From NCBI GenBank assembly GCA_016714015.1, contig JADJNZ010000001.1, positions 992,001 to 1,056,000 on the forward strand: a DNA stretch of 64,000 nt. The letters are read 5' to 3'. Made by a program: the position numbers and the translations under genes. How positions within the stretch are numbered: position 1 is the stretch's first letter; each line of letters begins with the position of its first letter. This document shows, piece by piece, positions 25,635-34,475 of the stretch. The DNA is from Gemmatimonadota bacterium. GTDB lineage: Bacteria; Gemmatimonadota; Gemmatimonadetes; Gemmatimonadales; Gemmatimonadaceae. The notes under the pieces were generated by a model. It worked only from the letters and a program-made list of their open reading frames with translations. It made no database searches and had not been told where the DNA came from.

Positions 25635-26800
25635 CTGTACGGCGACTCCTTCTTCCGCCAGGGCCCCAGCGCCTTCACGAAGCCCGCACCGAGTTCCGCG
25701 ATCTGCCATTTCCGGAACTCCGGGATCGCCTCCAGTGCCGCGACCTCGCTCGGCAGCAATCGCGCGACCTGCTCCATCCGGTCACGCGAACAGAGCACCC
25801 CGGGATCGAGGTCGAGCCGCGTCGCGGCCTCGTCGCGCACGGACTTGAGCGCGCCGACCTTGTGGTCGAACTCCGGATCGCGGTCCCAGCGCGCCGACTT
25901 GGGGAAGCGCGGCAGGTCCGCCTCGGCGACCTCCTGGCCGCGCGCGATCGCGGCGAGGATCTCGTCCGCGGCGCGCTCGAGGATCCCGCGCGGCATCCCC
26001 TTCAGCTTGCCGAGCGCGTCCTTCGTGGTCGGGAGCGCGCGGACCGCGTCGAACAGCACCTCGTTGCTCACCACGCGGAAGGTCGCGCGGTCGAGCTTGA
26101 GCGCCGTCGCATCGCGCCAGATCACGAGCTCCTTGAAGATCGCGAGCTCGCGGCGCGTGAGGTCGCGCGCGCCCTTCACCTTCAGGAACGCGTTCGACGG
26201 GTCGTCCGCGGCCCACCCGATCTGCTCGAGCCGGAGGAATTCCTCCTGCGCCCACGCGAGTCGGCCCTTCGCCTGCAGCTCGCCGTGCAGGATGTCGCGC
26301 AGGCCGAGGAGGTGCATCGTGTCCTGCGCCGCGTAGTCGAGCATGTCCGCGGTGAGCGGCCGCATCGACCAGTCGGCGCGCTGGTGCTTCTTGTCGAGCT
26401 TGAGCCCGAACGACCGCTCGAGCAGCGCCGCGAGCCCGAAGGCCTTGATGCCGAGCAGCTGCGCCGCGATGCGCGTGTCGAACACGTTGCGCACCTGCCA
26501 GCCGTAATCCTGCCGGAGCAGGCGCAGGTCGTAGTCGGCGTCGTGGAAGACGATCTCGACCTTCGGGTCCTCGACCATCTCGCCGAGCAGCGCGGGCGCT
26601 GTGATCGGCAGCGGATCGATGATCGCATGCTGGTCGCGGGTGCTCAACTGGACCAGGTAGACTCGGTCGATGAAGCGGTGGAAGCTCGCCCCTTCGGTAT
26701 CGAGCGCGAGGATCGCGGACTTCCGAACGGACGCGAGCCAGCGCTCGACGGCGGCATCCGTGTCGAGGTAGGTCGCGGTGGGCGTGGCGGCGCGCGTCAC
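25619..26800 (-). CDS. rnd: Ribonuclease D-like 3'-5' exonuclease
   Basis: A 393-residue exonuclease of the DEDDy family, for tRNA and small RNA 3' processing. Exo motifs: ALDTEGASF (DxE), IVFHDADYDLRLL, and YAAQDTMHLL (Y-x3-D). An HRDC domain follows (RRELAIFKELVIWRDATALKLD...VSNEVLFDAV) and a second HRDC-like C-terminal part. GTG at 26800 (VTRAATPTATYLDTDAAVERWL) was chosen because it starts right before the conserved fold; an ATG at 26899 would add 33 Arg-rich residues and would overlap the divergent permease start codon. The stop lies inside repeat copy 1. The C-terminus (...PWRKKESPYREEEG) is therefore partly encoded by the repeat. Confidence 0.9.
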   Translation of the reverse strand: MTRAATPTATYLDTDAAVERWLASVRKSAILALDTEGASFHRFIDRVYLVQLSTRDQHAIIDPLPITAPALLGEMVEDPKVEIVFHDADYDLRLLRQDYGWQVRNVFDTRIAAQLLGIKAFGLAALLERSFGLKLDKKHQRADWSMRPLTADMLDYAAQDTMHLLGLRDILHGELQAKGRLAWAQEEFLRLEQIGWAADDPSNAFLKVKGARDLTRRELAIFKELVIWRDATALKLDRATFRVVSNEVLFDAVRALPTTKDALGKLKGMPRGILERAADEILAAIARGQEVAEADLPRFPKSARWDRDPEFDHKVGALKSVRDEAATRLDLDPGVLCSRDRMEQVARLLPSEVAALEAIPEFRKWQIAELGAGFVKALGPWRKKESPYREEEG

Positions 26801-26897
26801 GAGGTGGCGGGATTCGTCTGCATTCGTGCGGCGCAATCTAGCCCGTTGTCGCGCGTCGCGGGCCTTGCCTCGCTCGGCGCGGGTCGGCTGATTCCTC

Positions 26898-28123
26898 ATG
26901 AGCCCCCACCCCACGCCCGTGTCCAGCGCCAACCCCGCCCCGATCCAGCCCGTCTCGCAGTCCGACCTGGTCCGCGCCGCCCTCGTGGTGGTCGCCACCC
27001 TCGTCGGTCTCCAGCTCCTCTGGGCCGCGCGCTTCCTCGTCCTCACGACCTTCCTCGGCGTCCTCTTCGGCCTCGCCGCCGGGCAGGCGGTCGACTGGAT
27101 CCCGCCCGCATCCGCGTGAAGCGCGGCGTCGCGGCCTCCGGGGTCGTCTTCGGCACCGTTCTCCTCCTGCTCCTCATCGCCGCCTGGACGGGCCCGACCC
27201 TCGCGACGCAGTCGCGCGAGCTGAAGACCAAGCTTCCGGAGGCCGTCGCCACACTCGAGCGGTGGATGGCCGCGCGCCAGCCGGCGCTCCTCGATCTCGT
27301 CGCCCCGCCCGACACCGGAGTGGCGGCCGCGGTCGACGCTGCCGAGGCCGCGAGCTCCGCCGCCGCGCCAGAGGGCGGCCGACTCATCGGCGCGATGGCC
27401 GACCACGCCCCCGCCGTCTCCAAGCTCGCCTTCGGCGTGCTGCAGTCCACCATCGCCGTCCTCGGCGCCTCGGTCCTCGTCGTCTTCCTCGCCGTCTACA
27501 TCGCCGCCGACCCCGATACCTACCGGCAGGGCCTGCTGCTGATGATCCCGCATGAGCGGCGCGACCGCTTCGGCGAGCTCCTCACCGCGCTCGGCGGCGC
27601 GCTCCGCACCTGGTTCGCCACGCAGCTCATCGCGATGGGCGTCATCGGCGTCGTCACGACCATCATCCTCGCCGTCATCGGCGTCCCGGCCGCGCTCCCG
27701 CTCGGCGTGCTCGCCGGACTCTTCGAGTTCATCCCCAACGTCGGCCCCACGCTCAGCGCGATCCCCGCGATCCTCATGGGCCTCACCGACTCGCCCCGCA
27801 TGGCGCTCGTCGTCGTGGGCGTCTACTGGCTCATCCAGTTCCTCGAGAACAACCTCCTCATCCCGTACCTGATGAAGGAGCAGCTCGACCTGCCGCCGGC
27901 CCTCACGCTCGTGACGCAGGTGGTGATGGCCTACGTCTTCGGCTTCCTCGGCCTCTTCGTCGCCATCCCGCTCCTCGCGACGGTCTTCGTCGGCGTGCGG
28001 ATGTTCTGGGTGGAGGACGACCTCCCGCCGCTCCCGACCGTCGAATGGCCCGCCGCGCGACGGACGCAGATGCTCGCCATGATGTCGGCGCTGCCCGACC
28101 TCGAGGAGCCCGACCAGAAGTGA
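26898..28123 (+). pseudogene. AI-2E-family permease, interrupted by an apparent frameshift
   Basis: The protein starts at ATG 26898 and reads 73 codons (LVRAALVVVATLVGLQLLW, FLVLTTFLGVLFGLAAGQAVDW) before a TGA at 27117-27119. The family sequence continues in the -1 frame from about 27105 (ARIRVKRGVAASGVVFGTVLLL) to the stop at 28123, with the hallmark LPLGVLAGLFEFIPNVGPTLSAIPAILMG, eight membrane segments in total and FLENNLLIPYLMK. One added C in the ATCCCGCCCGC stretch near 27100 would restore a 408-residue protein of normal AI-2E length. It is either a true frameshift, a sequencing error, or less likely programmed slippage. It is followed 4 bp later by a hydrolase gene. Confidence 0.85.
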
Positions 28124-28127
28124 CCGC

Positions 28128-28931
28128 ATGATCGTCCGGACCGCGTTCGGCCCCGTCGGCCACGACGAGGCGGGGGCCGGCGAGCCGGTGCTCTGGTTGC
28201 ACGGCTATCCGCTCGATCGCGCGCTCTGGGCGCCGCAGCTTGCCGACCCCGCGCCCGGGTTCCGGTACCTCGCGCCCGACCATCCCGGATTCGGCGAGAG
28301 CGCGCGCATCGCGTCCACCACGCTCGACGCGTGGGCCGATTGGGCGGTCGCGTTCCTCGATGCCCTCGGGGTCGGCCGCGCAGTGGTCGGCGGCCTCTCC
28401 ATGGGCGGGTATCTCGCGCTGGCGATCTGGCGCCGGCACCCTGATCGCGTCCGCGCGCTCCTCCTCGCCGACACGCGCGCCGGGGCCGACAGCGCCGAGG
28501 TGCGCGCCAAGCGCGACGAGATGAAGATGGTCCTGCTCTCGCAGGGCGTCGGCGCGGTCGCCGATCGCCTCATCACCGGCATGGTCGGCAAGACCACGCG
28601 CGCGCAGCGCCCCGAACTCGTCGACCAACTCGACGCGATGATGCGCCGCAGCAGCGTGGACGCCGTGAGCGACGCGCGCGAGGTCCTCCTCGGCCGCCCG
28701 GACGCCACGCCGACCCTGGGGACCATCAGCGTGCCGACGCTCATCGTCTGCGGGGACGAGGATGTGCTCACGCCGGTCGCCGAGTCGCGGGCGCTCCAGG
28801 CCGCGATCCCGGGGAGTCGGCTCGAGGTCATCGCCGGTGCCGGCCACGTGAGCAACTTCGAGGCGCCAGCGGTGTTCAACCGCTTGCTCAAAGCCTACTT
28901 GACGGCCACCATTCGGACTGGCCCAACCTGA
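28128..28931 (+). CDS. Alpha/beta-fold hydrolase
   Basis: A 267-residue cytosolic hydrolase: HGYPLDRALWAPQL (oxyanion loop, residues about 25-38), YLAPDHPGFGES, the nucleophile elbow GGLSMGGYLAL (Ser about 90), acid Asp in LIVCGDEDVLTPVAESR, and His in GAGHVSNFEAP. The pattern matches 3-oxoadipate enol-lactonase-like and related esterases, but the family is too broad to name the substrate. It begins 4 bp after the AI-2E gene stop and is probably on the same transcript. No signal peptide. Confidence 0.9.
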   Translation: MIVRTAFGPVGHDEAGAGEPVLWLHGYPLDRALWAPQLADPAPGFRYLAPDHPGFGESARIASTTLDAWADWAVAFLDALGVGRAVVGGLSMGGYLALAIWRRHPDRVRALLLADTRAGADSAEVRAKRDEMKMVLLSQGVGAVADRLITGMVGKTTRAQRPELVDQLDAMMRRSSVDAVSDAREVLLGRPDATPTLGTISVPTLIVCGDEDVLTPVAESRALQAAIPGSRLEVIAGAGHVSNFEAPAVFNRLLKAYLTATIRTGPT

Positions 28932-29014
28932 CCCCGGATCCCCTCCTGAAGAACAACGCCTCCTCCCCCGCCCCGAGCGCCGCCGAGCAGACCCCGGCCG
29001 CGCGCGTCGGCGCC

Positions 29015-29581
29015 GTGCTCTTCCGCAATCGCGGCTGGCTCCCGGTCCCGTTCCTGCTCATCCCGCTGCTCGCACCGGGCGCGATGTCGATGCAGATGAC
29101 GGTCTCGGGCGCGATCCTCATGGTGCTCGGCGAGGCCTGGCGCATGTGGGGCGTCGCGACCGCCGGCACCGTGACCCGCCGCCGCTCGCGCGACGTGCAG
29201 AAGCTCGTGAACCACGGCCCCTTCGCCTGGAGCCGGAACCCGCTCTACGTCGGCAACTTCCTCATCTGGATGGGCGTGATCACCATCTCGGGCGTGCTCT
29301 GGTTCCTGCCGGTCGCGATCCTGCTCTTCGCGGTGGAGTACTTCTACATCGTGCGCTACGAGGAGGGCGTCCTCGAGAGCATCTTCGGGAAGGAGTACCT
29401 CGAGTACAAGCAGCGCACGCCGCGCTGGATCCCCACCCCGCCGTCCGGCGGGAGCGCCGGCGAGTTCTATTGGGCGGAGGCGTGGCGCTCGGAGATCTCG
29501 ACCTTCGGGCAGTACGCGATCATCCTGGGGCTCTTCTGGGCGAAGATGCGGTACTTCCCCGGCGGAGTGATGCATCTCTGA
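29015..29581 (+). CDS. Isoprenylcysteine carboxyl methyltransferase (ICMT)-like membrane protein
   Basis: A 188-residue polytopic protein starting at GTG 29015. Segments such as PVPFLLIPLLAPGAMSMQ, GVITISGVLWFLPVAILLFAVEYFYI and YAIILGLFWAKM are membrane spans. NHGPFAWSRNPLYVGNFLIW and YIVRYEEGVLESIFGKEYLEYKQRTPRWIP are the catalytic/SAM-binding blocks shared by ICMT and phospholipid methyltransferases. The start is weak; the open frame continues upstream with a possible CTG at 28946, which would place the start 14 bp after the hydrolase stop. Substrate unknown. A repeat element begins 5 bp after the stop. Confidence 0.85.
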   Translation: MLFRNRGWLPVPFLLIPLLAPGAMSMQMTVSGAILMVLGEAWRMWGVATAGTVTRRRSRDVQKLVNHGPFAWSRNPLYVGNFLIWMGVITISGVLWFLPVAILLFAVEYFYIVRYEEGVLESIFGKEYLEYKQRTPRWIPTPPSGGSAGEFYWAEAWRSEISTFGQYAIILGLFWAKMRYFPGGVMHL

Positions 29582-29586
29582 GAGCA

Positions 29587-29680
29587 GGATGAAGGCTGAA
29601 GGATGAAGGGAGAAAGCAAAGGGCGCCGGACTCATCGTCTGGCGCCCTCTCTTTCATCCTTCATCCTTCCACCTTCATCC
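29587..29680. repeat. Interspersed GAAGGATGAAGG inverted-repeat element, copy 2
   Basis: The left arm (29587-29615, GGATGAAGGCTGAAGG...) and right arm (29652-29680, complement of the same type) pair over almost their full length. Inside is an 11-bp hairpin with one mismatch (AGGGCGCCGGA at 29620-29630 with TCTGGCGCCCT at 29638-29648). The element fills the gap between the ICMT-like stop and the convergent ferredoxin stop at 29684. Same architecture as copy 1: arms, inner GC hairpin, convergent gene ends. Confidence 0.85.
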
Positions 29681-29683
29681 GCA

Positions 29684-29947
<264 letters not shown>

Positions 29948-30081
29948 GGCATCCTCGGTGGAGTTGCGGTCGCGGGTCGCTACGCAGGCAAGATAACAGC
30001 CGAAGGACGTCCCGACACCCCGGTACGTCACCACCCGCCATGACGCTGGACAGTCCTTGCATCCTCCCATAAATCCCTGAC

Positions 30082-30549
30082 GTGCACCTCACCGTCAACG
30101 GCCAGCCCGTCACCGCGGACCCGCCGGGTTCCGCGACCCTGCTCGACCTCCTCCGCGACACGCTCGCGCTCACCGGCACCAAGCGCGCCTGCGATCGCGG
30201 GGAATGCGGAGCGTGCACGGTGCTCGTGGACGGACGCCCCGTGTACGCCTGCCTCTCCCTCGCCCACGGGTGCGACGGGCAGGAGGTGCGCACCATCGAG
30301 GGGCTCGGCGCGCCCGACGCGCCGCATGCGCTGCAGGAGGCCTTCGTCGCCGAGGACGCGGCGCAGTGCGGCTTCTGCACGCCGGGCCAGCTCATGGCCG
30401 CCGCCGCGCTGCTCTCAACCAATCCCGATCCCACCGACGACGAGGTCGTCGCGGCGATGAGCGGGAACCTCTGCCGCTGCGGCACCTATCCGAAGATCGT
30501 GCGGGCGGTCCGGCGCGCCGCGGCCACCCTCCGCGGACCCGCCGCATGA
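30082..30549 (+). CDS. (2Fe-2S) subunit of a xanthine-dehydrogenase-family molybdenum hydroxylase
   Basis: A 155-residue protein with two [2Fe-2S] clusters. Plant-type site: CDRGECGAC (Cys37, 42, 45) with Cys57; second cluster in QCGFCTPGQ and LCRCGTYPKI near residues 97-135. This is the CoxS/PaoA fold. The start GTG 30082 gives HLTVNGQPVTADPPGSATLLDLLRD, the normal N-terminus. No Tat signal is seen, so it is cytosolic. The next gene, the catalytic subunit, starts with a 4-bp overlap (ATGA). The FAD subunit is not next door but lies at 37.5 kb. Confidence 0.95.
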   Translation: MHLTVNGQPVTADPPGSATLLDLLRDTLALTGTKRACDRGECGACTVLVDGRPVYACLSLAHGCDGQEVRTIEGLGAPDAPHALQEAFVAEDAAQCGFCTPGQLMAAAALLSTNPDPTDDEVVAAMSGNLCRCGTYPKIVRAVRRAAATLRGPAA

Positions 30550-32825
30550 CCGAGCCCAAGCGCCGCTTCATCAAGACCACGGTCGAGGTCGAAGGCCGCA
30601 CCGAGGAGCGCGTGGTGGAGGTCCCGGCCTTCGAACCCGAGCCGTGGGGACCGGATGCCCCGCTCACGCACGTCGGTGCGCGTGCCCGACGCGCCGATGG
30701 CATGCGCAAGGCGACCGGGAATCCCGGCTACACCACCGACCTGCGCCGGCCGCATCAGGCGTACGCCGCGATCGTCCGCGCCACCACGCCGCGCGGCAAG
30801 GTGACGGAGATCGACGTGAGCGCCGCCCGCGCGCACCCCGGCGTGCTCGACGTGATCGTCCACGCCGACGTGCCGCCGCGCACGCGCCTCTTCTTCCCCG
30901 ACATCACGTATGTCGGACAGCCGATCGCCGCGGTCTGTGCCGAGTCGCAGGAGGCCGCGGACGCCGCCGCACGACTGGTGCGCGCCACCGTCGAGACCGC
31001 CGCGTTCGCCGTCACCGTCGAGCAGGCGCTCGCCGCCGGCCCCGTGCGTCCGCGCATCGAGAGCAACCTCGCCGGCGGCAAGCCCGAGATCTCCGAACGC
31101 GGCGATGTCACGGCGGCGCTCGCCGCGGCCGAGGTCGTGATCACGCGCGAGATCACCACGCCCTGCGCGCTGCACAGCGCGATGGAACCGCACGCCGCGG
31201 TCGCCGAGTGGGAGGGCGGGAAGCTCACCATCTGGGAGAGCACGCAGGGCATCTTCCGGGTGCGCGACAACGTCGCCAAGGCGCTCGGTGTGCCGCTCAC
31301 CGACGTGCGCGTGATCTGCGAGGCGATGGGTGGCGGCTTCGGCGCCAAGAACTTCGCTGGCGCGCACACCTACATCGCGGCCGTGCTCGCGAGACGCCTC
31401 GGTCGCCCCGTCATGTGCGCGGTGGACCGCGAGGGCGAGCAGATCGACACCGGCAACCGCCCGAGCTCCTGGCAGAAGGTCACGCTGGGCGCCACGAAGG
31501 ACGGCCGCCTCGTCGCCATCGACCTCGAGGCGCGCGTCCCGCTCGGCGTGGGCGGGATGGAGGGCGGCCCGAGCGGGATCTTCCGCGAACTCTACGCCTG
31601 CCCCAACGTGCGCACGCATGAGACGTTCACGTACGTGAACACCGCGGCGATGGCGGCCTTCCGCGCGCCGGGTCATGCGGAAGGCTCGGTCGCGCTCGAG
31701 CTCGCGATGAACGCGCTCGCGAAAGAGCTCGCGCTCGACCCGCTCCTGCTCCGTACGCGCAACCTGGCGACACGCGACCAGCGGAAGGATCGCCCCTACA
31801 CCGGCAACCGGCTCGCCGAGTGCTACGCCGAAGGGGCGCGCCGCTTCGGGTGGGACGGGCGCGCCGCCCTCAAGCCGCGGGCGAAGCATCTCAAGCGCGG
31901 CTTCGGCGTCGCGGCGCAGGTGTGGGCCACCGGCGGGGGCCCGCCCTGCTACTGCACCGTGCGCTTCAACAACGACGGCACCGCCGACGTGATGGCGGGC
32001 TCGCAGGACCTCGGCACCGGCACGCGCACGATCCTCGCGCAGGTCGCCGCCGAGGCGCTCGGCCATCGGCTCGACGGGGTGCGCGCCGTCCTCGGCGACA
32101 CCGAGAGCGCGCCGTACGCCGGCAACTCGTGGGGCTCGATGACGGTCGCCTCGCTGGCGCCGGCGGCACGCATGGCCGCCGAGGACGCGCGCCGCTCGCT
32201 GCTCGAGGCCGCCGCCGGGCTCCTCGGCGTCTCCCCCGCCGACCTCGAGACGAAGGACGGCCGCGTGATGGTGCGCGACACCGACCGCTCCATGAGCTTC
32301 GCGGAAGTGACGGGCAAGCTCGGCAACGTGATGATCCAGGGGCACGGCTCGCGCGGGCCCAACCCGCAGGACATGGCGATCGTCACCACCGGCGCGCAGT
32401 TCGCCGAGGTGGAGGTCGATGTCGAGACCGGCGTGGTGAAGGTCCTGCGCATCGTCGCCGTGCACGACGCGGGACGCATCGTGAATCCCACGCTCGCCGA
32501 GTCGCAGCTCGAGGGCGGGATCATCCAGGGGCTCGGCTTCGCGCTCTTCGAGGAGCGGCGGCTCGACGCGCGGTGGGGTCTCCCGCTCAACGTCGGCCTG
32601 CACGACTACAAGATCCCGACCCTCGCCGACATCCCGGCGATCGACGGGCACTTCCTCGACGGCGCCGATCCGCAGGCGAACCACGCGGGCGTCCGCGGCA
32701 TCGCCGAGCCGGCGATCATCCCCACCGCGCCGGCGATCGCGGGCGCCGTCGCCGACGCGCTCGGCGTCGAAGTGCACGATCTCCCGCTCACGCCGTGGCG
32801 GGTACTCGGCGCGATCGTGCGCTGA
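30546..32825 (+). CDS. Molybdopterin-binding catalytic subunit of xanthine-dehydrogenase-family enzyme
   Basis: A 759-residue subunit. It has the aldehyde oxidase/xanthine dehydrogenase N-terminal domain (ARRADGMRKATGNPGYTTDLRRP, VGQPIAAVCAESQEAADAA) and the Mo-cofactor domain: MGGGFGAKNFAGAHTYIAAVLARRLGRPV, AAMAAFRAPGHAEGSVALELAMN, GSQDLGTGTRTILAQVAAEALG, and catalytic Glu region near RGIAEPAIIPTAPAIAGAVADALG. The order matches PaoC/CoxL-type enzymes. The first 40 residues (TEPKRRFIKTTVEVEGRTEERVVEVPAFEPEPW) are a distinctive extension. Likely oxidises an aldehyde or N-heterocycle. A hairpin at 32836-32858 follows. Confidence 0.95.
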   Translation: MTEPKRRFIKTTVEVEGRTEERVVEVPAFEPEPWGPDAPLTHVGARARRADGMRKATGNPGYTTDLRRPHQAYAAIVRATTPRGKVTEIDVSAARAHPGVLDVIVHADVPPRTRLFFPDITYVGQPIAAVCAESQEAADAAARLVRATVETAAFAVTVEQALAAGPVRPRIESNLAGGKPEISERGDVTAALAAAEVVITREITTPCALHSAMEPHAAVAEWEGGKLTIWESTQGIFRVRDNVAKALGVPLTDVRVICEAMGGGFGAKNFAGAHTYIAAVLARRLGRPVMCAVDREGEQIDTGNRPSSWQKVTLGATKDGRLVAIDLEARVPLGVGGMEGGPSGIFRELYACPNVRTHETFTYVNTAAMAAFRAPGHAEGSVALELAMNALAKELALDPLLLRTRNLATRDQRKDRPYTGNRLAECYAEGARRFGWDGRAALKPRAKHLKRGFGVAAQVWATGGGPPCYCTVRFNNDGTADVMAGSQDLGTGTRTILAQVAAEALGHRLDGVRAVLGDTESAPYAGNSWGSMTVASLAPAARMAAEDARRSLLEAAAGLLGVSPADLETKDGRVMVRDTDRSMSFAEVTGKLGNVMIQGHGSRGPNPQDMAIVTTGAQFAEVEVDVETGVVKVLRIVAVHDAGRIVNPTLAESQLEGGIIQGLGFALFEERRLDARWGLPLNVGLHDYKIPTLADIPAIDGHFLDGADPQANHAGVRGIAEPAIIPTAPAIAGAVADALGVEVHDLPLTPWRVLGAIVR

Positions 32826-32835
32826 GCGACAGCAC

Positions 32836-32858
32836 GCGCGCCGCAGGTCGCGGCGCGC
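32836..32858. terminator. Hairpin between molybdenum hydroxylase and yhbY ends
   Basis: GCGCGCCGC (32836-32844), loop AGGTC, GCGGCGCGC (32850-32858): a perfect 9-bp stem in the 39-bp gap between convergent stop codons. There is no U-tract on either strand. Probable bidirectional transcription stop. Confidence 0.55.
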
Positions 32859-32864
32859 AACGGA

Positions 32865-33173
32865 TCACTCGCGCCAGGGCGGGACGCCGGCCTTCCGCTT
32901 GAGTTGCGGGTTCATGCGATAGAAGGTCGCCGTCTTGCCGATGGTCTGGATCACCTCGGCCTTCACGCGCCCCGCGAGCTGGCGCGCCGCGTCCTTCGCC
33001 GACATGTCGGCGGTCTTGTTGAGCTGCACCTTCACGAGCTCGCGCGTGCGGAGCGCGTCGTCGAGCGCCTCCGTCACCGTGTTGGAGAGCCCCTCCGTCC
33101 CCACATGCACCGTGGGGCGCAGGCGATTGCACTCCGACCGCAGCGCGGCGCGTTCCTTCCCGGTCATCGTCAT
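32865..33173 (-). CDS. yhbY: YhbY/CRM-domain RNA-binding protein
   Basis: A 102-residue CRM-domain protein involved in ribosome assembly. The features are LTGKERAALR-like MTGKERAALRSECNRLRPTVHVGTEGLSNTVTEALDDAL, then ELVKVQLNKT and the conserved GKTATFYRMNP near the C-terminus (IQTIGKTATFYR). The length and ordering are those of E. coli YhbY. The ATG at 33173 overlaps the M23 peptidase stop (ATGA); a second ATG at 33167 is possible. Other starts upstream belong to the peptidase region in another frame. Confidence 0.93.
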   Translation of the reverse strand: MTMTGKERAALRSECNRLRPTVHVGTEGLSNTVTEALDDALRTRELVKVQLNKTADMSAKDAARQLAGRVKAEVIQTIGKTATFYRMNPQLKRKAGVPPWRE

Positions 33174-33718
33174 CGTTCTCGTCCCGTGCGTCGGAGGTAG
33201 GGGATGGGGTTGATCGGCTCGCCGCTCCAGTAGCGGCCGCCCGCGCCCATCCGCATGAGCTGGAAGTGCAGGTGCGGCGCGTTCGCGGGGGCGTTCCCCG
33301 TCGTGCCCACCGTCCCGAGGAGTTGGCCGCGGTGCACGCGCTGCCCTTCGGCGAGTCCGTACTTCCACTCGTCGAGGTGCGCGTAATAGTACACGAATCG
33401 CCGCGCCGGGTCGCTCAGGTAGATCACCTTGCCACCGAGCTCGTTGCGCGTGATCCGCAGGATGATCCCGTCATCGGCCGCGACGACGCGCGTCCCCTTG
33501 CGCGCCATGATGTCGAGCGCGAGATGCGCGCGCCCGCCGCTGCGTGGCGCACTGTAGGTGTCGCGGAGCGCGCCGCGCTTCACGCCATGCACCGGCACCA
33601 TCAGGTCGCGCGAGCGGAGGTACTCGGCGTCCGTCAGCGGGCGCGGCCGTGCGTCGGCGCGCGCGCCGCTGCAGGCGGCCAACAGGGTGCACAAGCCGAG
33701 GATGAGGACTGAGCGCAT
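33170..33718 (-). CDS. M23-family peptidase lipoprotein
   Basis: A 182-residue protein with a lipoprotein signal (MRSVLILGLCTLLAACSG, lipobox LAAC) and a LytM/M23 zinc-endopeptidase domain: AHLALDIMARKGTRVVAADDGIIL (His and Asp ligands), YYYAHLDEW, and APHLHFQLM (HxH). All metal ligands are visible, so it is probably active on peptidoglycan, in the periplasm. ATG 33718 was preferred over an upstream start because it begins the signal. Coupled to yhbY by a 4-bp overlap; this pairing is curious and functionally unrelated at first sight. Confidence 0.9.
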   Translation of the reverse strand: MRSVLILGLCTLLAACSGARADARPRPLTDAEYLRSRDLMVPVHGVKRGALRDTYSAPRSGGRAHLALDIMARKGTRVVAADDGIILRITRNELGGKVIYLSDPARRFVYYYAHLDEWKYGLAEGQRVHRGQLLGTVGTTGNAPANAPHLHFQLMRMGAGGRYWSGEPINPIPYLRRTGRER

Positions 33719-33854
33719 CTCATCGGCTAAACGAGCGCCGCGCACGGCCCGTCACGACGTGTGCGCGCGACCCGCACGGGCGCGCCCCGCGGAACTCCGG
33801 CCGAGGGCCCCGGATAGGTCGGGTGTCACCCCACTCCGATTCAAGGTTCGCCCG

Positions 33855-34475
33855 ATGCCCGCCTCATTCCGCCTGAGCGATGCTCCATCCATGGACGACA
33901 CGCTCCTCGACACCTATCAGAACGGCTGGACGTTCGACGAGATGGTGGCCGCGGCCACGCAGAACGTCGACAACTATCGCATCACCCGCTCGCGCGCCGT
34001 CGCGGCCCCGGAGTACGCCACGCGCGTCGAGGCCACCGGCCGTGACTGGCACCTGCTGAGCGTCACCGAGGACTGGTGCGGTGACAGCCTCAACACGCTG
34101 CCCTGGGTCGATGCGCTCGCCGAGAGCTCGCCGCGGCTCTCCCACCGCCTCATCCGGCGCGACGAGCACCTGCCGCTCATGGATGCGCACCTCACGAATG
34201 GGCGCACCCGTTCCATCCCCATCGTGATCCTGCTCGACGACCAGTTCGTGGAGCGCGCCTGGTGGGGACCGCGTCCCGCCGAGATGCAGGCCTGGTTCGA
34301 AAGCGCCGAGGCGCAGGCGTTGTCGAAGGACGAGCGCTACAAGGTGCTGCGCACGCGCTATGCGCGGGACCGCGGCAAGGCGATCATGAACGAGCTCGTC
34401 GCGATGATCGAGACCGCCGCGAGTCAGACGGTCGTCGCGGACTCCGCCACGGTGCACGCCGCGCCCCAGGCGTAG
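33855..34475 (+). CDS. Thioredoxin-family protein with unusual active site
   Basis: A 206-residue cytosolic protein. The region WHLLSVTEDWCGDSLNTLPWVDALAES has the thioredoxin-like WC motif, but it reads W-C-G-D-S with no second Cys. This matches the YdfQ/YuzD-like thioredoxin-like branch (WCGDxxN). The rest, RSIPIVILLDDQFVERAWWGPRPAEMQAW, resembles the cis-Pro and following strand. With a single Cys it is not a normal disulphide reductase. ATG 33855 is the only fitting start. Its last 52 bp are antisense to the HTH protein gene. Confidence 0.8.
   Translation: MPASFRLSDAPSMDDTLLDTYQNGWTFDEMVAAATQNVDNYRITRSRAVAAPEYATRVEATGRDWHLLSVTEDWCGDSLNTLPWVDALAESSPRLSHRLIRRDEHLPLMDAHLTNGRTRSIPIVILLDDQFVERAWWGPRPAEMQAWFESAEAQALSKDERYKVLRTRYARDRGKAIMNELVAMIETAASQTVVADSATVHAAPQA

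Noticed and set aside
26898..28129. Extension of the RNase D frame over the AI-2E gene on the opposite strand
   Set aside because: High-GC antisense openness only: Arg/Asp/Glu-rich sequence with no family, while the plus strand is clearly a permease.
31949..32590. Several long minus-strand frames inside the molybdenum hydroxylase gene
   Set aside because: Codon-position shadow of a GC-rich gene; no domain or sensible start.
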